Part shown: positions 1 to 12,539 of the stretch, in pieces | Layout of the letters: each line of letters starts with the position of its first letter | How positions within the stretch are numbered: position 1 is the stretch's first letter | NCBI GenBank assembly: GCA_027943245.1 | Contig: JANDJZ010000436.1 | Span: 1-32,076 of the forward strand | Reading direction: 5' to 3' | From: Acanthamoeba sp. SK_2022b | Lineage: Eukaryota > Discosea > Longamoebia > Acanthamoebidae | Length of the DNA: 32,076 bases | The notes under the pieces: model-generated | Told to the model about the DNA's origin: nothing | Seen by the model: the letters and a program-made list of their open reading frames with translations, nothing else | Database searches by the model: none | Made by a program: the position numbers and the translations under genes

Positions 1-59
1 CCTCTCCCTCTCCCGTGCATTGCTTACTACGTTACGGTCCACGTTCCCGCGAACTGCAG

Positions 60-484
60 TGCTTCTCGCTCCGATCGGTGCCGATAAGATATTCGAGGGA
101 CAGGGCGCGGACACCGACAACGGGCCATTGATCGACGCAGGCGTTCCCGGTATGACCCTCCCGCGTGCACATCATGCTACCAAGATTTCGTTTATTCATT
201 GCAACCCGACGCAACATCAAACTTGTTTGAGGGACTTGGTAGGAGGTGCGCTTGAGACCGAGGGGTCCAAGGACTACTACTTCCGCTACCATCACTCGCA
301 AGCGGTACCACGCCTTCTCCCTCACCAGAGCCCGTGCTACAGGATCTCTCGCTGATGCGGTGATGTGCGCGTGCAGGACACCATAACCGTGCTGGACTAC
401 GAGGGCATACGCAAGTCGGTCGCTGCGTTTGGCGTTCTTGCCTACGTAGCTGCGGACATCCCGCAAGACCTGCAATCGGTCTGA
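60..484 (+). CDS. M28 peptidase, carboxypeptidase Q-like, 3' end only
   Basis: Zinc-dependent exopeptidase of family M28 (plasma glutamate carboxypeptidase type), normally secreted or lysosomal. The gene enters from the left edge. Three exons are visible: 60-149, 243-304 and 377-484 (stop TGA 482-484). Introns 150-242 and 305-376 keep the phase, and bases 1-59 look like a pyrimidine-rich intron end closing in CAG. The joined 85-residue tail contains GQGADTDNGPLIDAGVPG, then YYFRYHHSQADT, then a helix ending VAADIPQDL. This matches the end of carboxypeptidase Q, in which the HHS-x-x-DT segment supplies the last zinc-binding histidine. The other metal ligands lie outside the window. It is convergent with the FkbM gene, 115 bases away. 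Family is confident; exact subfamily is inferred. Confidence 0.85.
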
Positions 485-599
485 GACGCTACAACTGCCG
501 CGTGTGCGGTCTGCATTGTAGATTCTGCTGCTTTACTGAACTAGTTTGTATATACATTGGCCAACACAGAGAGAGAGAGAGGAGAGGAGAAGAGCGATC

Positions 600-1736
600 T
601 CATATGTCACGCATGAGAAAGATGTCGGAGATGGTATTGGGAATGCTGCTGATAGATTCCTTCGTTGAGTACTTGACGTCCCAGGCCATCACGTAGTAGC
701 CTTGGTCCATGAACCAACCAATGAGCTCGTCGAAGGAGCCCCACGGATGAGCAGAGATGCTGCGTCCGAGAGACACCGCCAGCACGGCTATCCGCTTGTC
801 CGCAAAGAAGTCCTTGCCTGCGTGAAGCACCTTGTACTCGAAGTTCTCCACATCTACGTGCACGAACCACGGTCCCGGGATCTCGTAGAGGCGTTGCTCC
901 TTGAACAGCCGCTGAAGCGACACCACCTTCACCTGCGGCGATCGGTGGTTGGCGTGTTTGCGTGGCCCTAGGAAAGGGGAGAATGGGGTAGGGTACGATG
1001 AGAGTGTTTTCTGGGGTGCAGCCTGACCCAACCTCGGCAGAGCCGCTGTTTCCGATGTTGAAGCACATGGGCGAGTCGGGCATGTCCTGGTCCGCCAGGC
1101 CGACCGGAAAGATGCGGACATTGTGGCGCCAGCCGTTGAGCCATACGTTCTCGCAGATGCGGTGCACGTTGGGCTTGAGGGGCTCGAAGGCCAGGACCAG
1201 GTCGCCGTTCATGGCGGCCTGCGCGAACTCGCTCCCTATATTAGCCCCTGGATGAAAGAAGGTAGAGTCACCTCACACGACCCACATCAAGCCAAGGGGG
1301 ACAAGGCAGGGTTACCGATGTCAAAGAAGGCAAACTGCCGATTGTGGAAGCGCGCCTTGACTGATCGGTAGGTGTCTACCAATCCGCAGTCATAGCAACC
1401 AGTATACATGGAATACTGGCTGACGTGGTCAGCTGCTCCGTGATGCGAGAAGCGGTAGCCCATGGCGGTATCGGACACGTGGTGAGGCTGCCACGAGGAA
1501 TTCTTGGCCAACTCACTGGCGATATGGCCGCACTGGGCCTCGAAGCTGTAGGGGTCGTAAGTGGAAAGGTCCGGCCCACGCAAGCGCGCCCAAGCGAACT
1601 CGTCACCGTGGTGATAGGTCATGCTGACATGTTGCAGCTGTCCGAGCCAGCAAATCATCATCATCACGAGGAGACTCGCGCCAACGAGGCAAGCAAAGCC
1701 ACGCGCCAGCTTACGCGTTCGTGTTGTTGATCGCAT
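600..1736 (-). CDS. FkbM-type SAM methyltransferase with N-terminal membrane anchor
   Basis: Predicted S-adenosylmethionine-dependent O-methyltransferase of the FkbM family, probably acting on a sugar or other small group in the Golgi or ER lumen. Exons 1736-1316, 1247-1033 and 932-600 give 322 aa. Residues about 13-32 form one hydrophobic segment after a basic start, as in type II membrane proteins. The first intron falls inside the SAM-binding motif; after joining it reads FFDIGANIGSEF. Then come LAFEPLKPN, the acidic-loop position, and WFVHVDVENFEYKVLHAG, the usual FkbM core. Phases agree at both junctions (GACATCG|GGGCT; GAG|GTGAAG). The second donor (GTTGGG) is weak, so that boundary could shift. 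No partner gene is near; the substrate is unknown. Confidence 0.85.
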
Positions 1737-2088
1737 GACGCCTGCAGTTAGGGACTACGACGCCCCAAGCCATGATCATCGTACCAATCCTGCCCAAGGA
1801 TGTCTGCGGTATCGGTCTGTAGCGGTGACATGGGACTGAAGGTGAGCAAAACTGTCAAACGGCGAGGACCGACGAGCTGTAGGCGTACGAGCCAGGTACT
1901 GCGTGCATAGCCCCCTGGAAGGGCTGAATAGGCCATAAGACGTACGTGGCCATTTGGGTAAACCAAGGGAGAATAACAGAATCCTTTTATCCTGCCCAGC
2001 AAAGGCATGGACCCTTTAACCTTCCAAGTACCACGCGATTCCAGGTGGTGGAACTAGTTACCGTAGATAAGTTGATTACGTGACTCCA
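1737..2088. other. Intergenic, no gene seen
   Basis: This 352-base gap lies between the start of the FkbM gene and the stop of the F-box/RasGAP gene, both on the minus strand. It should hold the FkbM promoter and the RasGAP 3' UTR. An 86-codon open frame at 1748-2008 has no family pattern and is not called. Confidence 0.5.
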
Positions 2089-5000
2089 TCATGACTGATC
2101 TGGCCTGCAGGCAAAGGTGATCAGCACACGCAGTTGGCCGATTTCGCGCTGCTCCTTCTTCGTCTCTCTGGCTCCTTCTTCTTCCCGCTCTCCCTCTTCA
2201 CTCTCGCTTTCCTTTCTTTCGTCGCCTTCCTTCTCTTCCTCTTCTGCTTCTGCTTCTCCTTTGCTACGCTGCTGAAATTTGCCCATCAGCTCACGCAGCC
2301 ACCCTCCTCGCTTTTCGCTCTTGGTGGTTTTGCTCTCGGCCTTGGCTCTCGCCTTCCTCCTCTCGCCGCCTTCTCCCTTGGCCGCCTGCTGCTCCTGCTC
2401 CGCCTCCTCTTTGCCCTTGTAGCGCCGGTGCGTGGTAGCGACGAGAGGCACGGCCAACTCAAGGCTCCCGCGGGGCAGCCCCGACGTGATGGTGTGCGTG
2501 GGAACCGCCACCACGCCCATCACCACCGGCGGATTGGCGCGTCTGGTACCCGGTCCCCCCCCCCAAGCAGGTATCAGCCAAACCAACCGCCTGTCGTTGC
2601 CTGCGGGAGCAGACGTGTACTTTTCGCGGTCGTGTGAGCGGCGGAAGAGGCCGAAACGGAACTCGAAGCCCTTTGCCCCGCTCCCCTCGCCTACCAGCGG
2701 CGGGGATGGAGCGCTGAGGTCGGCCTCCATGAGAGCGAGGTTCGTGCAGACCAACTCGCCCTGCCACTCGTCATCGGTACCGTCGCCCTTGGTCTTGTGC
2801 TCCATTACCAGCGGCCGCGCGTGCTTCTTGGATAGCAGCTCCACGAGCTCGAATCGGTTCTCGGTGTTCGAGAACATCATCGGCACAACTGACGACACAC
2901 CACCACGTTGGTGAGCAGCCTGCTCCGTGTGTGCGTATGCATGCGCCTCATCCAAGCGAAAACGCACTCTTGAACGTGAACTCCATATTGGCGTAGAGAT
3001 AGTACAGCCTCTGTTGGTCGACGTCGCCAATTGCGGGCACCGGTTAGTGTGCTATGCTTCCCTCTCTCTCTCTCTCTCTCTTTACACGAGCGCAGTGCGT
3101 GCAATCAGGCGGTCCGCACGGGCGAGCGATACCTGAAGAAGCCAGCGAGGGTGCGGCGGCTTGCCGGGGCTCCTGAGGCAGCGCCCTCCGGATTTGAAGC
3201 ACTCGAGTGAGTAGAACCGCAGGTGCTTCTCCAGCACGCCCGCTTGGCCCGCCTCGAAGGCCGCCTTGTGGCCATCGTCCGACCGCGGCGGCTCCTCCTC
3301 TTCGATACCGACCTCGACCGCTTCCCTCAGCATCTGGACCCTTTCTTCATCCGTGACCGCCTGCCCCACACACACACGCCCAAAGGCACAGACACGTCGT
3401 GCTGAGCTTAAGGGGTGAAGGAGCGGAAAGAGGCGGAGTGGCGTGCGCACCGAAGACCGCCTGATGACGTCATTTATGCTGTTGGACTGGATCCACTCGC
3501 TCATGCACTGCCAGTGGGGCTCCTTCACCGGCACGGCGCCACTACGGTTCGGTCCAGAGTTGACGACCATTTGAATCATCTTGGCAACCAAGATCAGGTT
3601 GCGCTTCTGTCGGACCGACAGCTTCTCAAGCATCTGGCGGGTGCTGAACATGGTGATGCCTGTGCGCATGACGATAAACGAGCCGACCACCAGCAAGGCC
3701 TCGTCCTCCTCGGAGTCACTCTCCTTGGCGCCCGCCACTGCATCGACAGCGGGGCGGGAGCGTGATACGTCGTGCAGGTGGCGCACACAGGAATCGCTCT
3801 CCTCGGCGCTAGCCGCTGCATCGACAGCGGAGCGGGTGTGTAATGCCCGATGCAGATGGCGCACACTGGAGCTCAGGTGAGACCAGATCAACCTCGCCTC
3901 GCTGAACAGTCGAATGCATGCACGACATAACCGGTTAGCGCGATCAGGTCGAGAATAGGATCGGGCTGCGGCGCACAGGCAAGGGGTGGGCGAGGCGGTG
4001 GTGCTCGCACAGCGGAAACTGCAGCGTTCGGATCATTTCGACCAGGCCATTGCAAGCCCGCTCCAGCCTCTCCCGGTTTTGCTCAATGTTCTCCCTCGCC
4101 CGTGTCGGCTTGAGTGATGAGGATGTCAATAACGAAGACGACGGAGAGTGAGACAAGCGTGCGCGCGCGCGGGTGCCCGGAAGGAGGAAGGGGAGGCTAC
4201 GATTGCTCGGCGTTACGTACATCGAGCTCCATCTCGCCTTCGAAGACGGACGAGGAGAGTAAAGGCATGAACTTGGCGTGGAGCTCGGCCTTGAGTCGGT
4301 TGTGAAGCCACAACGTGGGGAGCAGGATGGGCACCGACGTCGACCTGTAAAACAGCATGGCCCTAGTGCTCGACTGGCTCTCGGCTGCAGTAAAGGGAGC
4401 GAAGGAGAACGAAACCCGAAGGGACAAGGTCTGAGACGATGGCTAAAGCAAGGCGCGGCTGTGGAAGGGAGGAGGCGAAACACCTAACATGCGGGAGACG
4501 TGGGCCTCCATGAGGGGGAATATGAGGAGGTCGTAGACAAAGTGCGCCGGCAGCCTGACCAACGCATGAGCGAGGTCCTGCGCGGATGCCCCCACATTCC
4601 AATCCGTGATCAGCTCGCGGCTCATCAGCACCTGCACACGCAAATATACGCCACGCAGGTACGCAAACGCGCAGACAAAGGCGCAGAGCACGATCGAGGT
4701 GAACTGTCTGAAACGCGTTTTCCCAAAAGGGGACAGCCCCGCCGCAAGGTGGTACCTCGGCAAGCGCCGTTGCCATTTGATCAGACACGCAGAGCGGCCG
4801 CAGACAGGCCACCAATGCTCGCTTGTGCCGCGCGAAGAACCGCAGCCACGCCACTACGCTTACATCGGTTGGGGTGAGGGCAGCGGCGCGGGCCAGGTGT
4901 GGGGGGATGCCGTCCAGGACCAGAGAACACCAGCGCACGGCCCGCTCGTGAGGCGAGCGTCGCAGCACAACTTCCCATAGCTGCTTGTCTGTGCGGGTGT

Positions 5001-5185
5001 CCACATATGTGAGCCGTCGACACCCCCACAAAGAGGGGACGCACAACAAAGACGGGAGGGGGACCGCGAGAAAGACGCAGAGCACGGTGGGAGGTCTGGC
5101 CCACCCGGAGCAGGTCGCGTGGGTCCTGGAGATGGCTCAGCACAGTCAACGCCACCTCATCGGGAAGCCCTGCACCGAACAGCAT
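2089..5185 (-). CDS. F-box/RasGAP fusion protein
   Basis: Predicted GTPase activator for Ras-like GTPases joined to an F-box, the adaptor fold that binds SKP1 in SCF ubiquitin ligases. Nine exons: 5185-5065, 4988-4756, 4631-4484, 4384-4221, 4108-4011, 3901-3451, 3360-3133, 3010-2968, 2888-2089; 761 aa with consistent phases. The F-box is at about residues 7-50 (LPDEVALTVLSHLQDPRDLL, then DKQLWEVV). The GAP domain spans about 150-410: arginine finger in LFYRSTS (R181), ELDP at 220-223, ENIEQNRERLERA, GSFIVMR, RQKRNLILVAKMIQ, and KEPHW. Residues 267-318 are a tandem duplication inserted in the GAP domain. The C-terminus is unrecognised, then highly charged (KE-rich). The third exon could start earlier, giving a hydrophobic stretch I consider intronic. 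The first ATG in frame is at 5185. Confidence 0.8.
3712..3867 (-). repeat. 78-bp tandem duplication inside the RasGAP exon
   Basis: Two 78-base copies lie head to tail at 3867-3790 and 3789-3712 in the sixth exon. They encode 26 residues each (residues 267-292 and 293-318). Both copies contain VRHLH, SAVDA or PAVDA, and end ESDS. Copies have diverged by point changes but keep the frame. The unit sits just before the GAP helix that reads GSFIVMR. Confidence 0.85.
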
Positions 5186-5281
5186 TGTTTTGCTGTAGCC
5201 CCTCTTCTTTCTCTTGCTGGTTGCAATTTCCAATTTTGAATCGCAGTTTTCAGTTCACCCACAAAACTGGTGTTTTTATTC

Positions 5282-7096
5282 TTATGCCTCGTTGAGGCGC
5301 TGGAGAAGGAAGCTCACGAACAGGTCGGGGAAGTTGGGCGTCCCCGAGTAGCCTGTGGAAGACAGAAGGGGCACCACGTAGAGGCGCGAGTTTAAGAAGG
5401 ACCCAAAGCAACGACGAGTTGGCGGCGTACCGGGGAAGTAGTTGACGTCGATGACGGCGTGCTGGCCGGTCTTGATGTTGGTGACCATGTCGAATCCCAG
5501 CAGCGACAGGCCCAGGGTGGCGCTCAGGGCGCCAGCGACGTGCTTCACCGTGTCCAGTGGCGGGTCGGCCAGGCGCGCACGATCCTGCCCGATAGCGTTT
5601 GGCGGCAGCACAGGAACAGTCACGAAACCGAAAAACTGGCTTGCTGGTTCTCTTACCTGAACGTCAAAACTCTTGTCGAAGAGGGTGCTGGGCAGAGGCT
5701 CCTGGCTGTTGAAGGTGATGCAGGTCGTCTCTATGGTGATAGGGGGAGGATGGGAAGGGGAGGAGCACGGCATGTGCGCGTGAGCGTCGGCAAAGGCGGA
5801 CGAATGAGCGGAGAGGGGGCCGGGCAGTACCGTCAGAGCCCATGTTGCGGAGCGAGGGACGGCGCACGATGTAGACCTCGTCGCGCACGGCAAAGATCTT
5901 GAAGACGACAGCATCATGGTTGTAGTATTCCTGCATTCAATGGACAGAGGGCGTAATGAGCTTCAAGCAGAGAGTGCAGGTGCATGTGAACAGGTTACCT
6001 GCACGAGAAGCGGCAGCTCGAAGGAGTGGAGATCCTTCTCCTGAAACACGATTCCCATCTCATGCGAGGCCGCGCTGCCACACGCTTGGATGGTCTTCAC
6101 GACTGGGGGTGGACACAGAATCAGTGAGGCGTGTCCGCTGTCGCGGCCGCGCCGACCGCCGGTGGGGGAGAGAGAGAGAGAGACGAAAGATGGAAGGGGA
6201 GTGGGCCGTACTCACGGGAAAGTGAACTTCTTCGGTAGCCAAGGCGACAGAATAGTCGTCCGCCTTCTGGTCCAGAATGACGTACCGCGGCGATCGAATC
6301 TGTGACTGCAGAGCCTGGCACATACAGAATGACGTGCACACATGCACGACACATGCAGGTGGGTGAGATCAGTGCGCACTCGCGTCCTTACCGGCGGACA
6401 GAAAGCGGGCCTGACCTGAGGGAGCTGGCGCTCCACATCGACGAGGAGCTTCGATATGCCCTGCCTGTCGATGATGGCCCGCTGCTTGCTGATCGGCTCC
6501 GCGTCGATGAGCTTGCTCTGCGACGCGAGGTAGGCCTGCAAGGACACCAACGAGGCGGAGGGAGAAGAGGATAGAAGAGAAGAGAGAGGGTACACGAATG
6601 GGTCGGCAAGGCAAGGTCAGCCGACATAGTAAGGCCAGCTGATGTGCACCTCCAAGTTGGCGATCTTGCGCTGCTGCTTCTCGTCATCCCCGCGCACTAG
6701 CTCGTCGGTCACCTGCAAGATGCGATGACGCCATTCGAGTTGGCGCCACTCTCCCACCTTGCGCAATGCTGGCGAAGGCCTCAACGTGCGTACCTTGTAC
6801 AGGAGCATGTCGAAGGGTCCCTGCTCAGCGATGTCCCTCTCCAGGTCTACCGCCACCAACTCACATCCCTGGGATCTGTGACACGCCAATTCCACAAAAT
6901 GAGTAAGAGGAAGGAAGGAAGTGTCAGGAAGAGGTAATGCACTTGTGGGATTATGCCAAAATAAATTCAAAAATAAAAATAAAAAGTGGCAGAGATTAAC
7001 GCACGCGGCTATGGAGGTAATCTCGGCCCAGGGAAGACGGGCGAGCTTGCTCTGCGACATGTAGTACCCAATTCGACGCGTCTTGCTGCTTTCCAT
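5282..7096 (-). CDS. ITPK1: Inositol-tetrakisphosphate 1-kinase (inositol 1,3,4-trisphosphate 5/6-kinase)
   Basis: ATP-grasp kinase of the ITPK1 family, which phosphorylates inositol polyphosphates in the cytosol on the way to higher inositol phosphates. Ten exons: 7096-7005, 6875-6794, 6712-6650, 6535-6416, 6314-6212, 6102-5999, 5930-5831, 5730-5657, 5584-5431, 5352-5282; 320 aa, the normal family length. It opens with RRIGYYMSQSKLARLPWAEI, followed by the EQGPFDMLLYK segment. The ATP-grasp part has HFPVIVKT, GSAASHEMGIVF, VVFKIFAV, and the metal-binding pair GFDMV and HAVIDVNYFPGYSG (Asp, Asp, Asn). Every junction keeps phase. The stop lies only 96 bases from the ATG of the downstream F-box/RasGAP gene on the same strand, so the two may share little regulatory DNA. 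Confidence 0.93.
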
Positions 7097-7520
7097 CTTC
7101 TCCCAACAGCAGCCGCAAGATAAAGATTAAAATAACCGAAAAACACAAGAGAAAATGCAAGCGAGGGCGTAAAATGCGAGTATTTACATTTTATGAAGTT
7201 GGCAATAGACAGGAGTGTGATATGAAGATATGTATAGGGAGCATCGGCGATCCACTCTGGATGGCGCCGCTGGGGTGTGTCCCTCAGAAGAGCGCTTCTT
7301 CTGGGCAATCCTTCTTGGGAAGAGGGAAGGAGAAGATGGTGATGAAGTCGAAGTCGGGAAGAGACGGGAGAGGTTATGTACGAGAACCAACGCCGTATAC
7401 GACGATGGAGTAAGGGAGAGAAGAGGAAGAGGAAGAGGAAGAGGAGCGACCGGCAGGGCGAGGAAGTATTCCTCTGGAGGGAGGTGGAGGTCGCGGAAGG
7501 GAGGAAGACAGTGAGGCGGT
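7097..7520. other. Intergenic, no gene seen
   Basis: This 424-base gap separates the ITPK1 start from the cyclin stop. It contains a purine-rich stretch (GA/GGA tracts around 7320-7500). I see no conserved coding or RNA signal. Confidence 0.5.
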
Positions 7521-8338
7521 TTAGAAGACCAGACGCTTGGTGAAGGCCTGGACGTGCTCCTGGTCGAGGACAAGGTTGTAGTCGACGGCGTAGAGGAAGT
7601 TAAGCTCGTTGAAGGTGAGCACGTTGGTGGGGATGTCGAAGATCTTGGAGAAGGTGGTGTTGGCGATTACGGGGTCGTGCCAGAACTTGATCGAGAGCAC
7701 GACGGCCGTCAGGAACAGATCGAACACGTACTGGTACGAGATGGAACCCAGCACTCGGAAGTAGCGCTCGACATAGATGAGGGCTGCAGAACAGAAGAAA
7801 GAACGAGCCAGCAGTCAGCGTCGGTCGGCCAGCATGTTAAGAACGAAAGCGACGAAAGAACGAACAGAGGCGCCGTACCAGGCAAAAGGAGGTAGTCCAT
7901 GTGCCACTCCTTGAGGAAGTTGGAGAAGACCTCAAGCGTCTGTTGGATCTGCTTCTCCACCTTCTTGGCGTCGAAGGTCTGACCCTCGGTGGTCTTCTGG
8001 AACCACCTGACGGCGAGCTTGGCATAAGCGTGGAGCACCTCCTGCTTGGCCTGAGCCTCGTTACCGAATCGCTCCTGCGCGAGGGTCATGATGGCGTTCT
8101 GCTTCTTCTGCAGCAGGCGGCGCGCGGCCTTGCTCTCGTCCCTGAGGGCCTTCTCGTCGGTGGTCGGCTGGACCTCCTTCTCCTTGTTCTCCTGCGCCAC
8201 GCGGGGTCGATGGCGCAACTTGTTGCTGGCAGTGTTGACGGACGAAGTGACGCGGCTGGCAGCGGTCTCCACAGGGCCGCAGCCCAGGGCAGAGGAGTTC
8301 CAGGTCTGGGTGTTGGAGACGACTTGGACTTGGCTCAT
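7521..8338 (-). CDS. PHO80/PCL-type cyclin-domain protein
   Basis: Predicted cyclin that would activate a cyclin-dependent kinase; PHO80-type cyclins often act in phosphate sensing or cell-cycle entry, but the partner here is unknown. Exons 8338-7879 and 7783-7521 give 240 aa. Residues 1-85 are low in structure and charged. The cyclin fold follows: a helix with HAYAKLAVRWFQ, EVFSNFLKEWHMDYLLLPG, then after the junction ALIYVERYFR, YVFDLFLTAVVLSIKFWHD, ANTTFSKIFDIPTNVLTFNE and LNFLYAVDYNLVLDQE. The tyrosine-rich pair of helices and the LE/FNELNFL turn are typical of the PHO80 group. The join (CTG G|CC CTC) keeps phase. A separate non-coding intron lies in its 5' leader. Confidence 0.85.
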
Positions 8339-8396
8339 ATTGAATTGCGTGATGTGAAGAAGAGTGGGGTGTAAAGGAGCTAGAGAAGATGGAAGT

Positions 8397-8496
8397 CTGC
8401 AAGTAGAGAAAGAGAGAGAGGGGGAGGGTAAGGAAATGCGCCCCTACAAAAGGCACAATGAGAAGAGGAGATTGTTTCAACAAGGGGAGCTCCTAC
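8397..8496 (-). other. Probable 5'UTR intron of the cyclin gene
   Basis: On the minus strand, ACCAG|GTAGGAG at 8497/8496 and a long pyrimidine tract ending CTACTTGCAG at 8397 define a 100-base intron ending 58 bases before the cyclin ATG. It carries no open frame. It is called from splice signals only. Confidence 0.5.
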
Positions 8497-9337
8497 CTGG
8501 TTCCTGAGGAGAGTAAAAGGATAGAGTGTGCGTGGAGGTAGAGTGGTCGTTGGCGCTCTTGGCTCAAGCTTTAGGTGATGATGTTGGAGGATAGTAAAGA
8601 ACGAATAAATAGTGGAGGCCAGCTGTCTACCTGTCCTGTCGAATTCTCGTGCGCGGTGGATGGGGAGTGATTGACGGCCATCCCCTCCCGCTATGTGACC
8701 CTCCGCCGCTACGTTTCGGCTGCGTCTTGCGGTTGGTCTGAGCGGCTACTTGCTGTGTTTTCTTCCGAAACCAAGCGTAGCTCGTCCGCCACCTACACTT
8801 CTGCAGCCGCAGTAGAATTTCCGCCAAATCGCGACCCAATCCCCGCCGAGATGCGTGTCGACAACGCTCGATTCCACCAAAATCGTGCCTCGGTCGTGGA
8901 AGCGGCCGAGAAGAGAGAGAAGCACGAGGGTTGACCGGTTGGTCGACAGGGTTTGCAGGACAAGGGATAGTTGGGGAGTTTGCCGCCAGCCTGAATCTCG
9001 CGTGTGCCCTGTTAGATGGTAGACCATGAACTGAGCGTATGTGTGGGAATTTCTCTACATTTCAAAGTCGATTGGGTGGCGTTAGCGAGGATAACATGCC
9101 ATCTGAGGTAGGAAACATACAGAGTGGTGGTAGCGGCCACTGGTAGCTCTGATCTGAGCCTATTAGATGTTGGATACCTGATCAGGACAGGGGAACGGCT
9201 GCTGAAACCGGCAAACCAGCCCACCCCGGTTCAATAGCTGCCCCAACCATATCTTCGCATTGGCTCTGCGCTGTAGGACAGAGTGCATTTGGTGGTGACG
9301 GGGTTTGCACACAATACAATCTACTTGCGCCGGTCCC
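8497..9337. other. Intergenic, promoter region of the cyclin gene
   Basis: About 840 bases between the cyclin leader and the stop of the S10 peptidase gene. Open frames at 8627-8934 and 8746-9027 overlap on both strands and match no family I know. Nothing else is supported. Confidence 0.45.
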
Positions 9338-11679
<2,342 letters not shown>

Positions 11680-11852
11680 CTCTTGCTGAGTGTGCGGGGC
11701 GGCAGAGAGAAAGGAAAGAGTAGATAGCCCCCAAACGCCGAAAGCAGGCCGCAATAAGTTGTGTGGGTTTTGTGTCAACTTTTATCCGCCAGTCTACCAA
11801 TCCGGACACCGCGGCCACCAAAGCCCACAAGAGCACAACAAGCGGGGCAATA

Positions 11853-12539
11853 TCAAATGTGTCGAACGTCGTAGTTGTAGGTGTCGTGGAGGTAGGTGGC
11901 TACGATGTTGCGGTGGCACTCGCGCACGGTGCCGCACGCGCAGAGAATGCAGATCCGCTCATGGGGAGCGGCCTGGACGCGCTGGCGTAGTCGGCGGGTG
12001 AGGAGCTCGCCCGCGGTCGTCATGAGTTCGCGGTAGAGGCGCAGTCTGGTGGGCGCGTCCATCTCTGCCTCGGAGCCATCGCTGCGCCACACGTTCCCCA
12101 GCTCCATGAAATGCTCGTAGTCGATGCCCTGCTTGCGCAGGATGACGCCCATCGCCCGGCCTGTGAAGTCCTTGTTGAAGCCGCAGTGGGGACTGATCCG
12201 GATGTCGAGCAGCCGCGTGATGCCGTTGGCCTTGAGCCGCTCCACAAACGCGTCCGTGCTCTTGAGGCCTCCATAGCCTACCGTGTAGATGACCTCGCTC
12301 GCGGTCTCACCCTCCCCTGCACCAAGGCTGAGCTCCACCTGTATGGAAGGCTCTGCTTTCACTGGTGGCGAAGACGACGGCGCCATCCTGGGTGGCCGAT
12401 TTGTAACGGTGTTGGTAGATTTTGTTGATGTAGAGGTCGTGGAAGGCACTGACGTCGCTGGCGTGTAGCGGGGACCTCCCCCTCTTCCGCCACCGCCGCG
12501 GCCGCGGCCAGCCCCACCTCCCCAGCTTCCTTTTTGCAT
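11853..12539 (-). CDS. DUF488 domain protein with RGG/Gly-rich N-terminus
   Basis: Single-exon gene, 228 aa. The C-terminal 150 residues form a DUF488 domain, a family of unknown function common in bacteria and found in some eukaryotes. Visible marks are VIYTVGYGGLKSTDAFVERL, GITRLLDIRISPHCGFNKDF, LRKQGIDYEHFMELGN, and the cysteine/histidine end CILCACGTVRECHRN. The first 30 residues are Gly-Arg repeats of the kind seen in RNA-binding tails, followed by a Ser/Thr/Pro-rich linker. The absence of introns and the bacterial flavour of the domain could point to old transfer, but this is inference. The stop lies 174 bases from the start of the S10 peptidase gene. Confidence 0.85.
   Translation of the reverse strand: MQKGSWGGGAGRGRGGGGRGGGPRYTPATSVPSTTSTSTKSTNTVTNRPPRMAPSSSPPVKAEPSIQVELSLGAGEGETASEVIYTVGYGGLKSTDAFVERLKANGITRLLDIRISPHCGFNKDFTGRAMGVILRKQGIDYEHFMELGNVWRSDGSEAEMDAPTRLRLYRELMTTAGELLTRRLRQRVQAAPHERICILCACGTVRECHRNIVATYLHDTYNYDVRHI

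Noticed and set aside
1748..2008. 86-codon minus-strand frame upstream of the FkbM gene
   Set aside because: No family pattern and no splice link to either neighbour.
2134..2637. Plus-strand frame rich in Leu/Phe that looks like a membrane protein
   Set aside because: It is the complement of the Glu/Lys/Ala-rich C-terminus of the F-box/RasGAP protein; hydrophobic codons are an artefact of the acidic codons on the other strand.
3063..3080. (TC)n tract as a promoter or repeat element
   Set aside because: It is a short simple repeat within a RasGAP intron and serves as ordinary intronic low-complexity sequence.
4632..4755. Hydrophobic segment (IVLCAFVCAFAYL) that would put a membrane helix between the F-box and the GAP domain
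   Set aside because: It lies within a stretch that starts with GTACCA, is pyrimidine-rich and ends TGTGCAG. Skipping it keeps phase and gives a better domain join, so it is more likely intron.
7554..8374. Plus-strand Leu/Val-rich frames at 7554-7895 and 7901-8374
   Set aside because: They lie opposite the cyclin exons, which match a known family.
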